Source of the DNA: Silicimonas sp.
Lineage (GTDB): Bacteria > Pseudomonadota > Alphaproteobacteria > Rhodobacterales > Rhodobacteraceae
Direction of reading: 5' to 3'
DNA: 64,000 nucleotides
Assembly (NCBI GenBank): GCA_022820365.1
Contig: JAJEFO010000086.1
Span: 1-64,000 of the forward strand
The position numbers and the translations under genes were made by a program. Shown here one piece after another: positions 16,293-25,725 of the stretch. Position 1 is the first letter of the stretch, and every line of letters starts with the position of its first letter. The notes beneath the pieces were generated by a model. It did no database searches and was not told where the DNA came from. It worked only from the letters and a program-made list of their open reading frames with translations.

Positions 16293-17675
16293 TCAGCCCG
16301 ATTCAATCCCTTGACGTGGCGTCTCAATGGCAGTGCCCGCGCCGGCATGGATTGCCTTGTGGATGTCTTCCGCCGCGTCGCGACCTTCAGCCACCGCCGT
16401 CACCGTCAGGTCGTCACCGCCCGTGGCACAGTCGCCGCCCGCCCAGACTCCATCGAGCGAAGTGCGTCCGGATTCGTCGACCTTGATCTTGCCGCCTTCG
16501 ATCTGAAGCGTGCCCGGCCCATCTTCCAGCTTCTGGCCTATGGCCATGAACACCTGGTCGGCTGCCAAGCGGAAGGTCTCGCCGGTGCTGTCGAGGCCGT
16601 TCGGGACATCGCGCGTATACTCGAACTCCGCCTCTTGCACCGCGCCGTCACCGACCACGCGCACCGGCCGTGCATTGGTGACGATGCGCACTCCCTTCGA
16701 GGTTGCGAGATCCTGCTCGTAGCTGCTCGCCGACATTCGGTCCCGTCCACGGCGGTAGACGATGGTAACGGTCTCCGCGCCAAGAAGCTTCGATTGAACA
16801 GCGACGTCAATCGCGGTCATGCCGCCGCCGACCACAACGACGTTGCGGCCAATGGCAAGATTGGACAAGTCTTCCGCCTGCCGCAGATCTGCGATGAACT
16901 CGACCGCGTCGTCAACGCCTTGCAGATCCACCCCCTCGATCTGCAGCGCATTCACTCCGGCAAGCCCTATGCCCAGGAAGACCGCGTCGTGGTCCCTGAT
17001 CAATGCATCGAGATCAAGTCCGCCTGAAAGGCGCGCGCTCTGCTCCACCTTGATTCCCCCGATGCCGAGCAGCCATTCGACCTCGGCCTGGGCAAATCCG
17101 TCGACCGTCTTGTAACTGGCGACTCCGTATTCGTTCAGCCCGCCCGGCCTTGGCCTTGCATCGAAGACAACGACCTCATGGCCGTACATTGCCAGCCGAT
17201 GGGCACACGCCAGCCCCGCCGGACCCGCACCGACCACGGCAACCCGCTTGCCGGTATTCTCGGCGCGCCCGTAGGGATGACTGTCCCTGGCCATCATTGT
17301 GTCAGTGGCAAATCTCTGAAGCCGCCCGATCTCGACGGGCCGACCTTCGGCCACTTCGCGCACACAGGCTTCTTCACAGAGCGTTTCCGTCGGACAGACA
17401 CGTGCACACATGCCGCCGAGTATGTTCTGGTCAAGGATCGTCCTGGCAGCTGCTTCGGGGATGCCCGTAACGATCTGCCGGATGAAGAGCGGAATGTCGA
17501 TTGTGGTCGGACAGGCAGTCACGCACGGTGCGTCGTGGCAGAAATAGCAGCGGTCTGCTGCCACCAGCGCTTCATGCTTGTCGAGCGGCGGATGCAGGTC
17601 AGTGAAGTTCCGGTCAAGCGCCTCTGATGAAAGGCGTCCGGCGGCAATTCCAGGCGTGAACGGACTGTTGGCCAT
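16293..17675 (-). CDS. preT: NAD-dependent dihydropyrimidine dehydrogenase subunit PreT
   Basis: The NAD(P)H-accepting subunit, a glutamate-synthase-small-chain-like flavoprotein of 460 residues. The N-terminal Cys-rich domain (CYFCHDAPCVTACPT and CARVCPTETLCEEACV) binds Fe-S clusters. VAVVGAGPAGLACAH binds FAD, NVVVVGGGMTAIDVA binds the nicotinamide cofactor, and GVWAGGDCATG is the second FAD motif. I start it at the ATG at 17673-17675, which has GGAG eight bases upstream; the longer open frame adds 16 unsupported residues. First gene of the preT-preA transcript, with a RutR-like palindrome 57 bases upstream. Confidence 0.95.
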   Translation of the reverse strand: MANSPFTPGIAAGRLSSEALDRNFTDLHPPLDKHEALVAADRCYFCHDAPCVTACPTTIDIPLFIRQIVTGIPEAAARTILDQNILGGMCARVCPTETLCEEACVREVAEGRPVEIGRLQRFATDTMMARDSHPYGRAENTGKRVAVVGAGPAGLACAHRLAMYGHEVVVFDARPRPGGLNEYGVASYKTVDGFAQAEVEWLLGIGGIKVEQSARLSGGLDLDALIRDHDAVFLGIGLAGVNALQIEGVDLQGVDDAVEFIADLRQAEDLSNLAIGRNVVVVGGGMTAIDVAVQSKLLGAETVTIVYRRGRDRMSASSYEQDLATSKGVRIVTNARPVRVVGDGAVQEAEFEYTRDVPNGLDSTGETFRLAADQVFMAIGQKLEDGPGTLQIEGGKIKVDESGRTSLDGVWAGGDCATGGDDLTVTAVAEGRDAAEDIHKAIHAGAGTAIETPRQGIESG

Positions 17676-17731
17676 GTGGCAGGCTCCGTCGCGATTTGTC
17701 TCACGCGGTGCAGAATGCCACACTCAGAGAT

Positions 17732-17747
17732 TTTATCAATTGGTAAA
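17732..17747. promoter_or_regulatory. RutR-type operator upstream of preT
   Basis: TTTATCAATTGGTAAA agrees with the RutR box at 13 of 16 positions counting the two free central ones, and keeps the central palindrome. On the minus strand it contains TTGATA, a good -35 element, so RutR bound here would block polymerase. It is the second such site of the locus, which supports one regulon covering both operons. Confidence 0.65.
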
Positions 17748-17882
17748 TTTTCGGGCCATTCGGACAGGGCGACTTGCCCCAATTTGAATCTGCTTCGACA
17801 ATTTTCGCGCAATCCATGCACGATGCAATTCGCCCGAACTTTCAGCACATCCCCAGGTTACTCCATGGGCCTTTCGGTCTGA

Positions 17883-17967
17883 CCCGTCCTGTGCAGCCAG
17901 ACCCCACACCACCGCCGCCAGGGATTGATGCCTGGCGGCGGTGGTCCCGGCACAGGAATGAGACGGG
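17883..17967. repeat. Large compound inverted repeat downstream of fhs
   Basis: Three nested arms pair in order: CCCGTC (17883-17888) with GACGGG (17962-17967), CTGTGC (17889-17894) with GCACAG (17950-17955), and a perfect 14-bp core CCACCGCCGCCAGG (17909-17922) with CCTGGCGGCGGTGG (17931-17944) around an eight-base loop. The left side of the middle zone is longer than the right, giving a bulge. It has no U-tract. It may be a structured RNA element, a bidirectional terminator or a dispersed palindromic repeat. Confidence 0.75.
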
Positions 17968-18046
17968 AAGAGACGGGTGGCAAGGAACGGTTTTTCCACA
18001 AGAATCCGCGCCCAGCTTGTCCACGGCAACTCCTCGGTCCATTTCT

Positions 18047-18081
18047 GATGCGCGAAGCGTACGAGGGCCCTTCGGCGCATC
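18047..18081 (-). terminator. Likely hairpin terminator of fhs
   Basis: GATGCGC-GAAG at 18047-18057 pairs with CTTC-G-GCGCATC at 18070-18081 with a single bulged base. It starts about 32 bases after the fhs stop on the minus strand. No U-run follows, so Rho may be involved or it may only protect the 3' end. Confidence 0.5.
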
Positions 18082-18112
18082 GTGACAGATGTTTCACGCG
18101 GGCACCGGGACT

Positions 18113-19780
18113 CTAGAAGAGACCTTCGATCTCACCCGCATCGTTGAGGCAAATGGACTCGGCTGCCGGAACGCGCGGCAGGCCCGGCATCGTCATGATC
18201 TCGCCGCAGATCACGACGATGAACCCGGCGCCGGCCGAAAGGCGCACTTCACGAACCGGAAGGCTGTGGCCCGTTGGAGCGCCGCGCCGACTGGGATCCG
18301 TCGTGAAGGAATACTGGGTCTTCGCCATGCATACCGGCAGGCTTCCATAGCCCTGATCTTCCCAGAGCTTGAGCTGGTCCCGGATCTTCTGATCGGCCAG
18401 CACCTCGTCGGCACGGTAGATGCGCTTAGCGACCGCCTCGATCTTCTCGAACAGGGGCATCTCGTCGGCATACAGCGGCGCATACTGCGACTCCGTCTGA
18501 TCGATTGTTTCGACAACCTTCTGCGCCAGGTCGGACGAGCCCTTCGAACCATCGGCCCAGTGCCTGGACACCACCGCTTCCGAGCCATGTCCTTTCACGT
18601 AGTTCACCACTTCCTGCACTTCGGCATCCGTGTCCGCCACGAAATGATTGATCGCAACAACGGCAGGAACGCCAAACTGCTTGATGTTCTCGAGATGCCG
18701 TCCCAGGTTGGCGCATCCCTTGCTGACGGCCTCTACATTTTCCTTGCCGAGATCGCTTCTTTCCACGCCCCCGTTCATCTTCAGGGCACGCACGGTAGCA
18801 ACGATGACGACCGCGGCGGGCTTGAGGTCGGCCTTGCGGCACTTGATGTTGAGGAACTTCTCGGCACCCAGATCCGCACCGAAGCCCGCTTCCGTCACGA
18901 CGTAGTCGGCAAGCTTGAGCGCGGTCGTGGTCGCAATGACCGAGTTGCATCCATGAGCGATGTTCGCGAACGGCCCGCCGTGAACGAATGCCGGGTTGTT
19001 TTCCAGCGTCTGCACGAGATTCGGCTGCATCGCATCCTTCAGGAGCACCGTCATCGCGCCGTCGGCCTTGATGTCGCGACAGAATACGGGCGAGCGATCA
19101 CGGCGATAGGCAACGATCATGTCGCCAAGGCGCTTCTGCAAGTCCTTGAGATCCGTGGCGAGGCAAAGGATCGCCATGACCTCTGACGCCACCGTGATGT
19201 CAAAACCGCCCTCTCGCGGGAATCCGTTCGCCACGCCTCCAAGCGACAGGGTCACCTGCCTCAGGGCACGGTCGTTCATGTCAACGACGCGACGCCACGC
19301 AACACGGCGAACGTCAATGTCCTGCGCATTGCCCCAGTAGATGTGATTGTCGATCATCGCGGACAGAAGCGAGTGCGCAGAGGTGATGGCGTGGAAATCC
19401 CCGGTGAAATGGAGGTTCATGTCTTCCATCGGAACGACCTGCGCATGGCCGCCACCCGCCGCTCCGCCCTTCATTCCGAAGTTGGGCCCGAGCGAGGCCT
19501 CGCGAATGCAGATCATCGCCTTCTTGCCGATGGCGTTCAGACCGTCGCCGAGACCGACGGTCGTCGTGGTCTTTCCCTCTCCGGCGGGCGTCGGGTTCAC
19601 GGCGGTGACCAGAATGAGCTTGCCGTCGCTGTTGTCCTTGACCGAGTTGATGAACTCTTGCGACACCTTGGCCTTGTCGTGGCCATATGGGAGAAGGTGC
19701 TCTGCCGGAATGCCCAGCCTGTCGCCTATTTCCTGTATCGGTTTCTTCTCTGCTGCACGCGCGATTTCAATGTCGGACAT
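18113..19780 (-). CDS. fhs: Formate-tetrahydrofolate ligase
   Basis: Makes 10-formyl-THF from formate, THF and ATP in the cytoplasm. 555 residues, the normal length. The phosphate-binding loop is [18 protein letters not shown], and the conserved [18 protein letters not shown] and [17 protein letters not shown] blocks are present. I start it at the ATG at 19778-19780 with AGGAAG upstream; seven more upstream residues are open but unsupported. It lies 189 bases downstream of the formate dehydrogenase alpha gene in the same direction, so formate can be either oxidised to CO2 or fed into the folate C1 pool. Confidence 0.97.
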   Translation of the reverse strand: MSDIEIARAAEKKPIQEIGDRLGIPAEHLLPYGHDKAKVSQEFINSVKDNSDGKLILVTAVNPTPAGEGKTTTTVGLGDGLNAIGKKAMICIREASLGPNFGMKGGAAGGGHAQVVPMEDMNLHFTGDFHAITSAHSLLSAMIDNHIYWGNAQDIDVRRVAWRRVVDMNDRALRQVTLSLGGVANGFPREGGFDITVASEVMAILCLATDLKDLQKRLGDMIVAYRRDRSPVFCRDIKADGAMTVLLKDAMQPNLVQTLENNPAFVHGGPFANIAHGCNSVIATTTALKLADYVVTEAGFGADLGAEKFLNIKCRKADLKPAAVVIVATVRALKMNGGVERSDLGKENVEAVSKGCANLGRHLENIKQFGVPAVVAINHFVADTDAEVQEVVNYVKGHGSEAVVSRHWADGSKGSSDLAQKVVETIDQTESQYAPLYADEMPLFEKIEAVAKRIYRADEVLADQKIRDQLKLWEDQGYGSLPVCMAKTQYSFTTDPSRRGAPTGHSLPVREVRLSAGAGFIVVICGEIMTMPGLPRVPAAESICLNDAGEIEGLF

Positions 19781-19969
19781 TGTAGCTTCCTGCTGAATCA
19801 ATGGTTGTGGATTTCATGTCTGGGTGGCCCGATCGACCAGGCGAAATCGGCCGAGGCCGCATGCCAGCCGCTGCCGCGCGGGGCTGGATCAATGAGTTTC
19901 CCGGGCAACCAGGGCAGCGCACGACCTGCGCGCCGAATGCGCTCCATGCCCAAATCGATCCTCCGCTCT

Positions 19970-22717
19970 TCATTCTGCCGCGATCGCCTCGACCGCCTCG
20001 ACACGTACCGCGGCGAACTTGAACTCGGGGATCTTTCCAAAAGGATCAAGCGAGGGATTCGTCAGGACGTTGGCGGCAGCCTCGACATAGGCAAACGGCA
20101 CGAACACATTGCCCTCGGCAACCGTCCGGTCGGCACGCGCCATGATCGTTATCGACCCGCGTCTGGTCGTCAATCGTACATAGTCACCAGCCCTGATTCC
20201 CAGTTCGCGCAACGTCTTCGGGTGCAGCGAGCAATTGGCTTCCGGTTCCACCGCATCAAGCACTTGCGCGCGTCGCGTCATCGAGCCCGTATGCCAATGC
20301 TCCAGCTGACGGCCCGTGATCAGGACGAAGGGAAATTCGTCATCCGGCAGTTCGTCCGGCGGGATCACCTTCGCAGGCGTGAATTTCGCGCGGCCGTCCG
20401 GCCTTGGGAAGCCGTCCCCGAAGACGATGGCCTGCCCGGGATCCTCAGGCGACAGGGAAGGATAGGTGACTGCACCTTCCTTCTCGAGCCGATCCCACGT
20501 GATGTTGTCGAGCGACTCCATGTTGAGCTTCATTTCCGCAAAGACGTCCGCAGGGTGCCCGTAGGACCAGTCAAGGCCAAGACGCTTGGCCAACTCCACC
20601 ACGATCCACCAGTCCTCCCTGGCATCGCCCGGCGGGGCGACCACCTGACGGCCCATCTGGACCTGGCGGTTGGTGTTGGTGACCGTTCCGTTCTTTTCGG
20701 TCCATGCCGAACTCGGCAGGATCACGTCCGCATAGTTCGCCGTCTCGGTCAGGAAGATGTCCTGCACCACGAGGTGATCAAGCTTGGCCAAGGCGTCGCG
20801 GGCATGCTCGACGTCCGGGTCAGACATCGCCGGGTTTTCCCCCAGAACGTACATGCCGCGTATGTCGCCATCGTGAATCGCGTCCATGATCTCGACAACC
20901 GTGAGCCCCTTTTCGTTCGAGAAGTCACCGGACTTCCAAACCGACGTGAAGGCCGAACGCACGCCGTCATCAGTGACGCTCTTGTAGTCCGGCAGGAACA
21001 TCGGGATCAGGCCCGCATCCGAAGCGCCCTGCACGTTGTTCTGGCCCCGGAGCGGATGAAGCCCGGTGCCGGGACGGCCCACCTGCCCGCACATGAGAGC
21101 GAGCGAAATCAGGCATCGCGAATTGTCAGTGCCATGGATGTGCTGGGAAATCCCCATGCCCCAGAAGATCATCCCGGCCCGCGCAGTCGCAAAGGTGCGG
21201 GCAACATCGCGCAGGACGTCCGCCTCGATGCCGCAAGCCTCGGCCATCTTCTCTGGCGGAAATCCCTTCAGGTGCTCCTTCATCCCTTCCCAGTCTTCCG
21301 TGAACGCCTCGATGTACTGCCGGTCATAGAGATTCTCTTCCACGATCGTCGACATGATCGCGTTCAGCATCGACACGTCCGCTCCCGGTTTGAACTGGAG
21401 CATGTGCGACGCGTGGCGCTTTAATCCCTGGCCCCGCGGGTCCATGACGATGAGCTTGCCGCCGCGTTTCGCGAACTGCTTGAAGTATGTCGCCGCGACG
21501 GGATGGTTTTCGGTCGGGTTGGCACCGATGACGATTGCCACGTCCGCGTTCTCGATCTCGTTGAACGTGGCGGTCACCGCACCGCTGCCCACGTTTTCGA
21601 GCAGCGCCGCAACCGAGGACGCGTGGCAAAGCCGCGTGCAATGGTCGACGTTGTTGTGGCCGAATCCCTGCCGAATGAGCTTCTGGAAGAGATAGGCTTC
21701 CTCGTTCGAGCACTTGGCTGACCCGAAACCGGCGACATAGGTGTTTCTCTTGTCCCTAAGCCGGGCCATGCCGTCGGCCGCCACGTCCAGCGCCTGGTCC
21801 CAATCGGCCTCGCGGAAATGCGTCAGGACGTTCCCAGGATCGACGTTGAGCCCTTTTGCCGGCGCGTCGTCGCGTCGGATCAAGGGCTTCGTCAGGCGAT
21901 GAGGATGGTTGACGTAATCGAAGCCGAAGCGTCCCTTGACGCAAAGGCGGTTCTCGTTGGCCGGACCGTCGGCACCTTCGACATGGAGAATCCTGTCGTC
22001 CTTGACCTTGAACGAAATCTGGCAGCCGACGCCGCAATACGGGCATACGCTCGCAACCTCCCGGTCGTAGTCCTTGCTGTCGCCCTGAACAGTTGCGGGC
22101 AGCAGCGCGCCGGTCGGACAGGCCTGAACGCATTCTCCACATGCCACGCAGGTGGATCCGCCCATCGGATCGTCCTGATCAAAGACGATCCTTGCGTCGT
22201 GGCCTCGACCGGCCATCCCGATGACGTCATTGACCTGCACCTCGCGGCAAGCACGCACGCAGAGATTGCAGTGGATGCACGCGTCCAGGTTGACGCGCAT
22301 GGCTACATGGCTGTCGTCAAGCAGAGGAATCCGGCCCTTCTCAAGGGGCGGAAACCGGCTTTCTGCAACGCCGGTCGCATCCGCCATATCGTGGAAATGC
22401 GAGGACCGGTCATGCGGCGCCTCCGGCTGATCGGCCGCAAGCAGTTCGACCACGAGTCTCCGGGACTCTTCCGCACGACTTGAATTCGTTCGGACCACCA
22501 TTCCCTCGGCAACGGGCCTTATGCAGGACGCGACGAGGGTCCGCTCCCCCTCGACTTCAACCATGCATGCGCGGCAGTTGCCGTCAGGCCGGTAGCCCGG
22601 CGAAGGCTTGTGGCACAAATGCGGAATCGTGAGGCCACGGCCATGCGCCGCTTCCCAGATCGTGGTTCCTTCCTCGACCGAGACCTCTTCCCCGTCCATG
22701 GTGAAACTGACAGTCAT
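19970..22717 (-). CDS. fdhA: NAD-dependent formate dehydrogenase, alpha (catalytic) subunit
   Basis: A 915-residue molybdenum/tungsten bis-MGD enzyme of the FdsA/Fdh1A class. The N-terminal NuoG-like domain binds a 2Fe-2S cluster through C35, C48, C51 and C65, then come 4Fe-4S motifs CIHCNLCVRAC and CVACGECVQACP, and CPYCGVGCQ opens the catalytic domain. The active-site metal ligand is Cys in DHCTRLCHASS, so it is not a selenoprotein. The ATG at 22715-22717 fits the NuoG-like start MTVSFTMDGEEV; the longer open frame is spurious. It is 136 bases downstream of the beta subunit. No fdsD-like or fdhD gene follows. Confidence 0.95.
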   Translation of the reverse strand: MTVSFTMDGEEVSVEEGTTIWEAAHGRGLTIPHLCHKPSPGYRPDGNCRACMVEVEGERTLVASCIRPVAEGMVVRTNSSRAEESRRLVVELLAADQPEAPHDRSSHFHDMADATGVAESRFPPLEKGRIPLLDDSHVAMRVNLDACIHCNLCVRACREVQVNDVIGMAGRGHDARIVFDQDDPMGGSTCVACGECVQACPTGALLPATVQGDSKDYDREVASVCPYCGVGCQISFKVKDDRILHVEGADGPANENRLCVKGRFGFDYVNHPHRLTKPLIRRDDAPAKGLNVDPGNVLTHFREADWDQALDVAADGMARLRDKRNTYVAGFGSAKCSNEEAYLFQKLIRQGFGHNNVDHCTRLCHASSVAALLENVGSGAVTATFNEIENADVAIVIGANPTENHPVAATYFKQFAKRGGKLIVMDPRGQGLKRHASHMLQFKPGADVSMLNAIMSTIVEENLYDRQYIEAFTEDWEGMKEHLKGFPPEKMAEACGIEADVLRDVARTFATARAGMIFWGMGISQHIHGTDNSRCLISLALMCGQVGRPGTGLHPLRGQNNVQGASDAGLIPMFLPDYKSVTDDGVRSAFTSVWKSGDFSNEKGLTVVEIMDAIHDGDIRGMYVLGENPAMSDPDVEHARDALAKLDHLVVQDIFLTETANYADVILPSSAWTEKNGTVTNTNRQVQMGRQVVAPPGDAREDWWIVVELAKRLGLDWSYGHPADVFAEMKLNMESLDNITWDRLEKEGAVTYPSLSPEDPGQAIVFGDGFPRPDGRAKFTPAKVIPPDELPDDEFPFVLITGRQLEHWHTGSMTRRAQVLDAVEPEANCSLHPKTLRELGIRAGDYVRLTTRRGSITIMARADRTVAEGNVFVPFAYVEAAANVLTNPSLDPFGKIPEFKFAAVRVEAVEAIAAE

Positions 22718-22853
22718 GAGTCCGCCCCCGAACAGGCTTGAGGGACATGCGGCCTGCTCCTCGATGGCCTGCAGCACGAATGCACGATGCCTGGGCAGGC
22801 GACCGGTTCCTGCCGCGAATCTCCGTTCCGGCCCCGCGTGGCACGCACTGCCC

Positions 22854-24545
22854 TCATATCTCGTCTCCAAAGTGTTTCATGACCAGCCGGATCGGGTTTG
22901 GCGCTGCCTGCCCGAGCCCGCAAATGGATGCGTCGGCCATGACCTGGCAAAGATCTTCCAGGAGATCCCGGTCCCAGGTTTCGCGCTCCATGAGCTTCAC
23001 GGCCTTCTCGCATCCCACGCGGCACGGGGTGCACTGGCCGCAGCTCTCGTCCTCGAAGAACTTCAGCATGTTCAGCGCCGCATCACGGGCCCTGTCCTTG
23101 TCCGAAAGGACGACCACGGCAGCGGATCCGATGAAGGTGCCGTGGGGCTGGAGAGTGTCGAAGTCCAGCAGTACATCGTCCAGAGACGCCGGCAGCAACC
23201 CGGCGGACGGGCCCCCAGGCTGGTACGCCTTGAATTCGTGTCCGTCTGCCATGCCGCCCGCAGCCTCGATGACATCGAGAATGGTGGATCCCGCCGGCAG
23301 AAGATACACACCGGGTTTTGCAACCCGTCCCGAGACGGAATAGCTGCGCAAGCCCTTGCGCCCGTTCTTTTCGGTCGCGTTAAGGCACTCCGGACCCTCG
23401 CGGCATACCCTCGCGACCCAGTGAAGCGTCTCGACGTTGTGCACGAGCGTCGGGCGCCCGAACACGCCCACTGCAGCAACAAAGGGCGGGCGATGGCGTG
23501 GCAGGCCGCGCTTGCCCTCGATCGACTCGATCATCGCGCTTTCCTCGCCGCAGATATAGGCACCTGCCCCCCGCCGAAGATCGACGTAGTCCGGAGGCAC
23601 GATGCCTTCGGCTTCGAGCTTGGCGATTTCGCGACGGAGGATCTCTAGGATCGCGGGGTATTCGTCTCGCATGTAGATGAAGCAGGTCTCAGCCTCGACG
23701 GCCCAGGCTGCAATTAGCATGCCTTCAAGGAAGAGATGCGGCGTGCGCTCAAGGTAGTAGCGGTCCTTGAAGGTGCCCGGTTCACCTTCATCGCCGTTCA
23801 CCGCCAAGTAGCGTGGCCCGGGATTGGCCCGGACAAAGCCCCATTTCTTGCCGCTCGGAAATCCTGCGCCGCCAAGCCCGCGAAGCCTGCTGTCAAGAAC
23901 TTCCTGCTGCACGTCTTCCCAGCTGCCGCTGTCGCGCAGTCTCAAGAGTGCCTCGTATCCGCCTGCTTCCCTGTAGGATTCAAAGTCCTCGTATTCGGGA
24001 ATCCTTGCATGAGTCTGCCCGGCGGAAATTGCTGTCTGCACCTTTTCCAGCGTCGCATGGTCGATATGGCTGTGGCCCAGTTCGAGTGTCGGCGCGGTAT
24101 CGCAGCGGCCCATGCAGGGCGCACGGACCACGCGCACCCTGGATGCATCGAGACCCTGTTCCAAGGCCCGCCTGAGTTGTTCCGACCCGGCCAGTTCACA
24201 GGACAGTGAATCGCAGACCCGTACTGTCAGCTCCGGCGGCGGAGCCTCGCCCTCCTTCACAACGTCGAAATGGGCATAGAATGTCGCAACTTCGTACACT
24301 TCCGTCTGAGCCAGCCGCATCTCCTCGGCAAGCGCTGCAATATGGGCTGCCGAAAGATGACCGTAGCTGTCCTGCACGAGGTGCAAGTGCTCAATGAGCA
24401 GATCACGACGACGAGGCCGGTCGCCAAGCAAGGCACGGATGTCGGCCAACGACTTCTCGTCGACCTGGCGGCCCTTGGGCACGTGTCGGCTTCGCCCCGT
24501 ACGCCCTTGTTTCCAAACGCCCTTTTGATCGTCTAATGGTGCCAT
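22854..24545 (-). CDS. fdhB: NAD-dependent formate dehydrogenase, beta subunit (fused NuoE- and NuoF-like domains)
   Basis: A 563-residue diaphorase subunit. Residues about 30-160 are NuoE-like with a 2Fe-2S set (CDSLSC, then CMGRC). Residues about 200-540 are NuoF-like, with the FMN/NADH site GAGFPSGKKWGF, YLAVNGDEGEPGTFKDR, GAGAYICGEESAMIESIEG and the 4Fe-4S motif CGQCTPCRVGCEK. This fusion is the arrangement of two-subunit formate dehydrogenases such as Methylobacterium FDH1, so a separate gamma gene is not expected. The start has AGGAG six bases upstream. First gene of the fdh operon. Confidence 0.95.
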   Translation of the reverse strand: MAPLDDQKGVWKQGRTGRSRHVPKGRQVDEKSLADIRALLGDRPRRRDLLIEHLHLVQDSYGHLSAAHIAALAEEMRLAQTEVYEVATFYAHFDVVKEGEAPPPELTVRVCDSLSCELAGSEQLRRALEQGLDASRVRVVRAPCMGRCDTAPTLELGHSHIDHATLEKVQTAISAGQTHARIPEYEDFESYREAGGYEALLRLRDSGSWEDVQQEVLDSRLRGLGGAGFPSGKKWGFVRANPGPRYLAVNGDEGEPGTFKDRYYLERTPHLFLEGMLIAAWAVEAETCFIYMRDEYPAILEILRREIAKLEAEGIVPPDYVDLRRGAGAYICGEESAMIESIEGKRGLPRHRPPFVAAVGVFGRPTLVHNVETLHWVARVCREGPECLNATEKNGRKGLRSYSVSGRVAKPGVYLLPAGSTILDVIEAAGGMADGHEFKAYQPGGPSAGLLPASLDDVLLDFDTLQPHGTFIGSAAVVVLSDKDRARDAALNMLKFFEDESCGQCTPCRVGCEKAVKLMERETWDRDLLEDLCQVMADASICGLGQAAPNPIRLVMKHFGDEI

Positions 24546-24626
24546 GCGCGCTCCTGTTCCGGCACAGTGTGCATTCAGGAGAACATATCGTCAAATCAGA
24601 AAATCGAATTGTTTAATAGGGAACGC

Positions 24627-25514
24627 TTATTGCTCTGTCGGCAACACTATGCTCCGAAGCGCCTCGACGACGGGGATTCCGCGCGTGCGTTTCGGCGTCA
24701 CGAGGGCCACGGGCTTCGAGATCACCGGCTCGATCATCGGCAACAGGACCGCACCGCCAAGCGTGCCGAGCGAGTCGACCAGAACCTGCGGCAGCACCGT
24801 TGCCCCCATTCCCTCACGTGCCATGGCAATCGCGGCGATGAAGCCGCCGGTTTCGGCGACTACGGCGGGGTGTGCGCCAATGCTCTCAAACACCTGGTCA
24901 AGAATCCGACGGTTCTGCATTTCGGGTTCGAGAAGGATGAGTGGCATTTCCGCTGCCTCCGCCCATGTGACGGTCTCCGCGCCGGCAGACGCCAGATGCT
25001 CAGGTGCAAACAGGATGTATTGCTCGTCATACAGCCTTTCGACACGCAGAAGATCGGTGGATGCGCCTTCTGAATATGTCAGGCCTGCATCGAAACGCCC
25101 GTCATCCACTCCTTGCTGGATGGCGAGCGAGTTTGTCGTCTCGATTCGCGGGCGAATGCCCGGAAACCTTGAACGAAGCCTGTTGGCGGCAAAGGCGGCA
25201 TAGGCTGACGATGTCGGAATGGTGCCGATTTTGAGCGCTCCTGTGACCTCGCCCTTTGCCGCGCGAACTTCTTCCTCCAGCGTGCGAACCTTGTCCAAAA
25301 TGGCGCGTGCATGCACCACCACGGTCTCGCCTTCTGCTGTCAGCCCCTGGAACCGGTTGCCGCGCTTGACGATCTGGATGCCCAGACGTTCCTCCAACTG
25401 GCGAATGCGCATGGAAAACGCAGGCTGGGAAAGGCCGCAGTCGCTCGCGGCGCGCGCGAAATGGCGGTGCCGAGTCAGCGCCAGCAGGCATTCAAGGTCT
25501 CTGAGGTCAAGCAT
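24627..25514 (-). CDS. LysR-family regulator, probably of the formate dehydrogenase operon
   Basis: A 295-residue regulator. Residues 1-62 are the winged helix-turn-helix (MLDLRDLECLLALTRHRHFA and the recognition helix SQPAFSMRIRQLEERLG), followed by the linker helix and a periplasmic-binding-like sensor domain. I use the ATG at 25512-25514 with GGAAG upstream rather than a TTG two codons earlier. It lies 81 bases upstream of fdhB, co-directional, which is where LysR regulators of fds-type operons are often found. The ligand is unknown; formate or a C1 intermediate would be a guess from position. Confidence 0.9.
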   Translation of the reverse strand: MLDLRDLECLLALTRHRHFARAASDCGLSQPAFSMRIRQLEERLGIQIVKRGNRFQGLTAEGETVVVHARAILDKVRTLEEEVRAAKGEVTGALKIGTIPTSSAYAAFAANRLRSRFPGIRPRIETTNSLAIQQGVDDGRFDAGLTYSEGASTDLLRVERLYDEQYILFAPEHLASAGAETVTWAEAAEMPLILLEPEMQNRRILDQVFESIGAHPAVVAETGGFIAAIAMAREGMGATVLPQVLVDSLGTLGGAVLLPMIEPVISKPVALVTPKRTRGIPVVEALRSIVLPTEQ

Positions 25515-25725
25515 GTGCAACTTCCCGCGGATTCCTGATGCACATGGGAGCGCGGAGGTGCAAGGGGCGCGTCCCGGATGGGTGCATCCCTCCTACCTTG
25601 GACTGGTCATCTCAGGTTGAGCTGGATCCTTACTCCAACTGGAGACCGTCTCGGCACGACCCTTCAGCACCGGAAGGTCATCTTCCAGTTGCCTGCGCAG
25701 TCGAAGCGAAAAAACCTCTACCTGC

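Larger units (their letters stand above)
17748..18112. other. 365-base intergenic stretch with two structured elements
   Basis: No supported gene. It lies between the end of the formate-THF ligase gene and the preT promoter region and contains the long compound hairpin at 17883-17967 and the smaller hairpin at 18047-18081. Confidence 0.6.

Noticed and set aside
19781-19969. Possible formate dehydrogenase delta subunit (fdsD) between fdhA and fhs
   Set aside because: Both minus-strand frames across the gap lack the FdsD pattern, and the fused beta subunit belongs to the two-subunit class that does not need it.
19343-21424. 693-residue plus-strand open frame
   Set aside because: Antisense to fhs and fdhA, with His/Arg-rich composition; not a gene.
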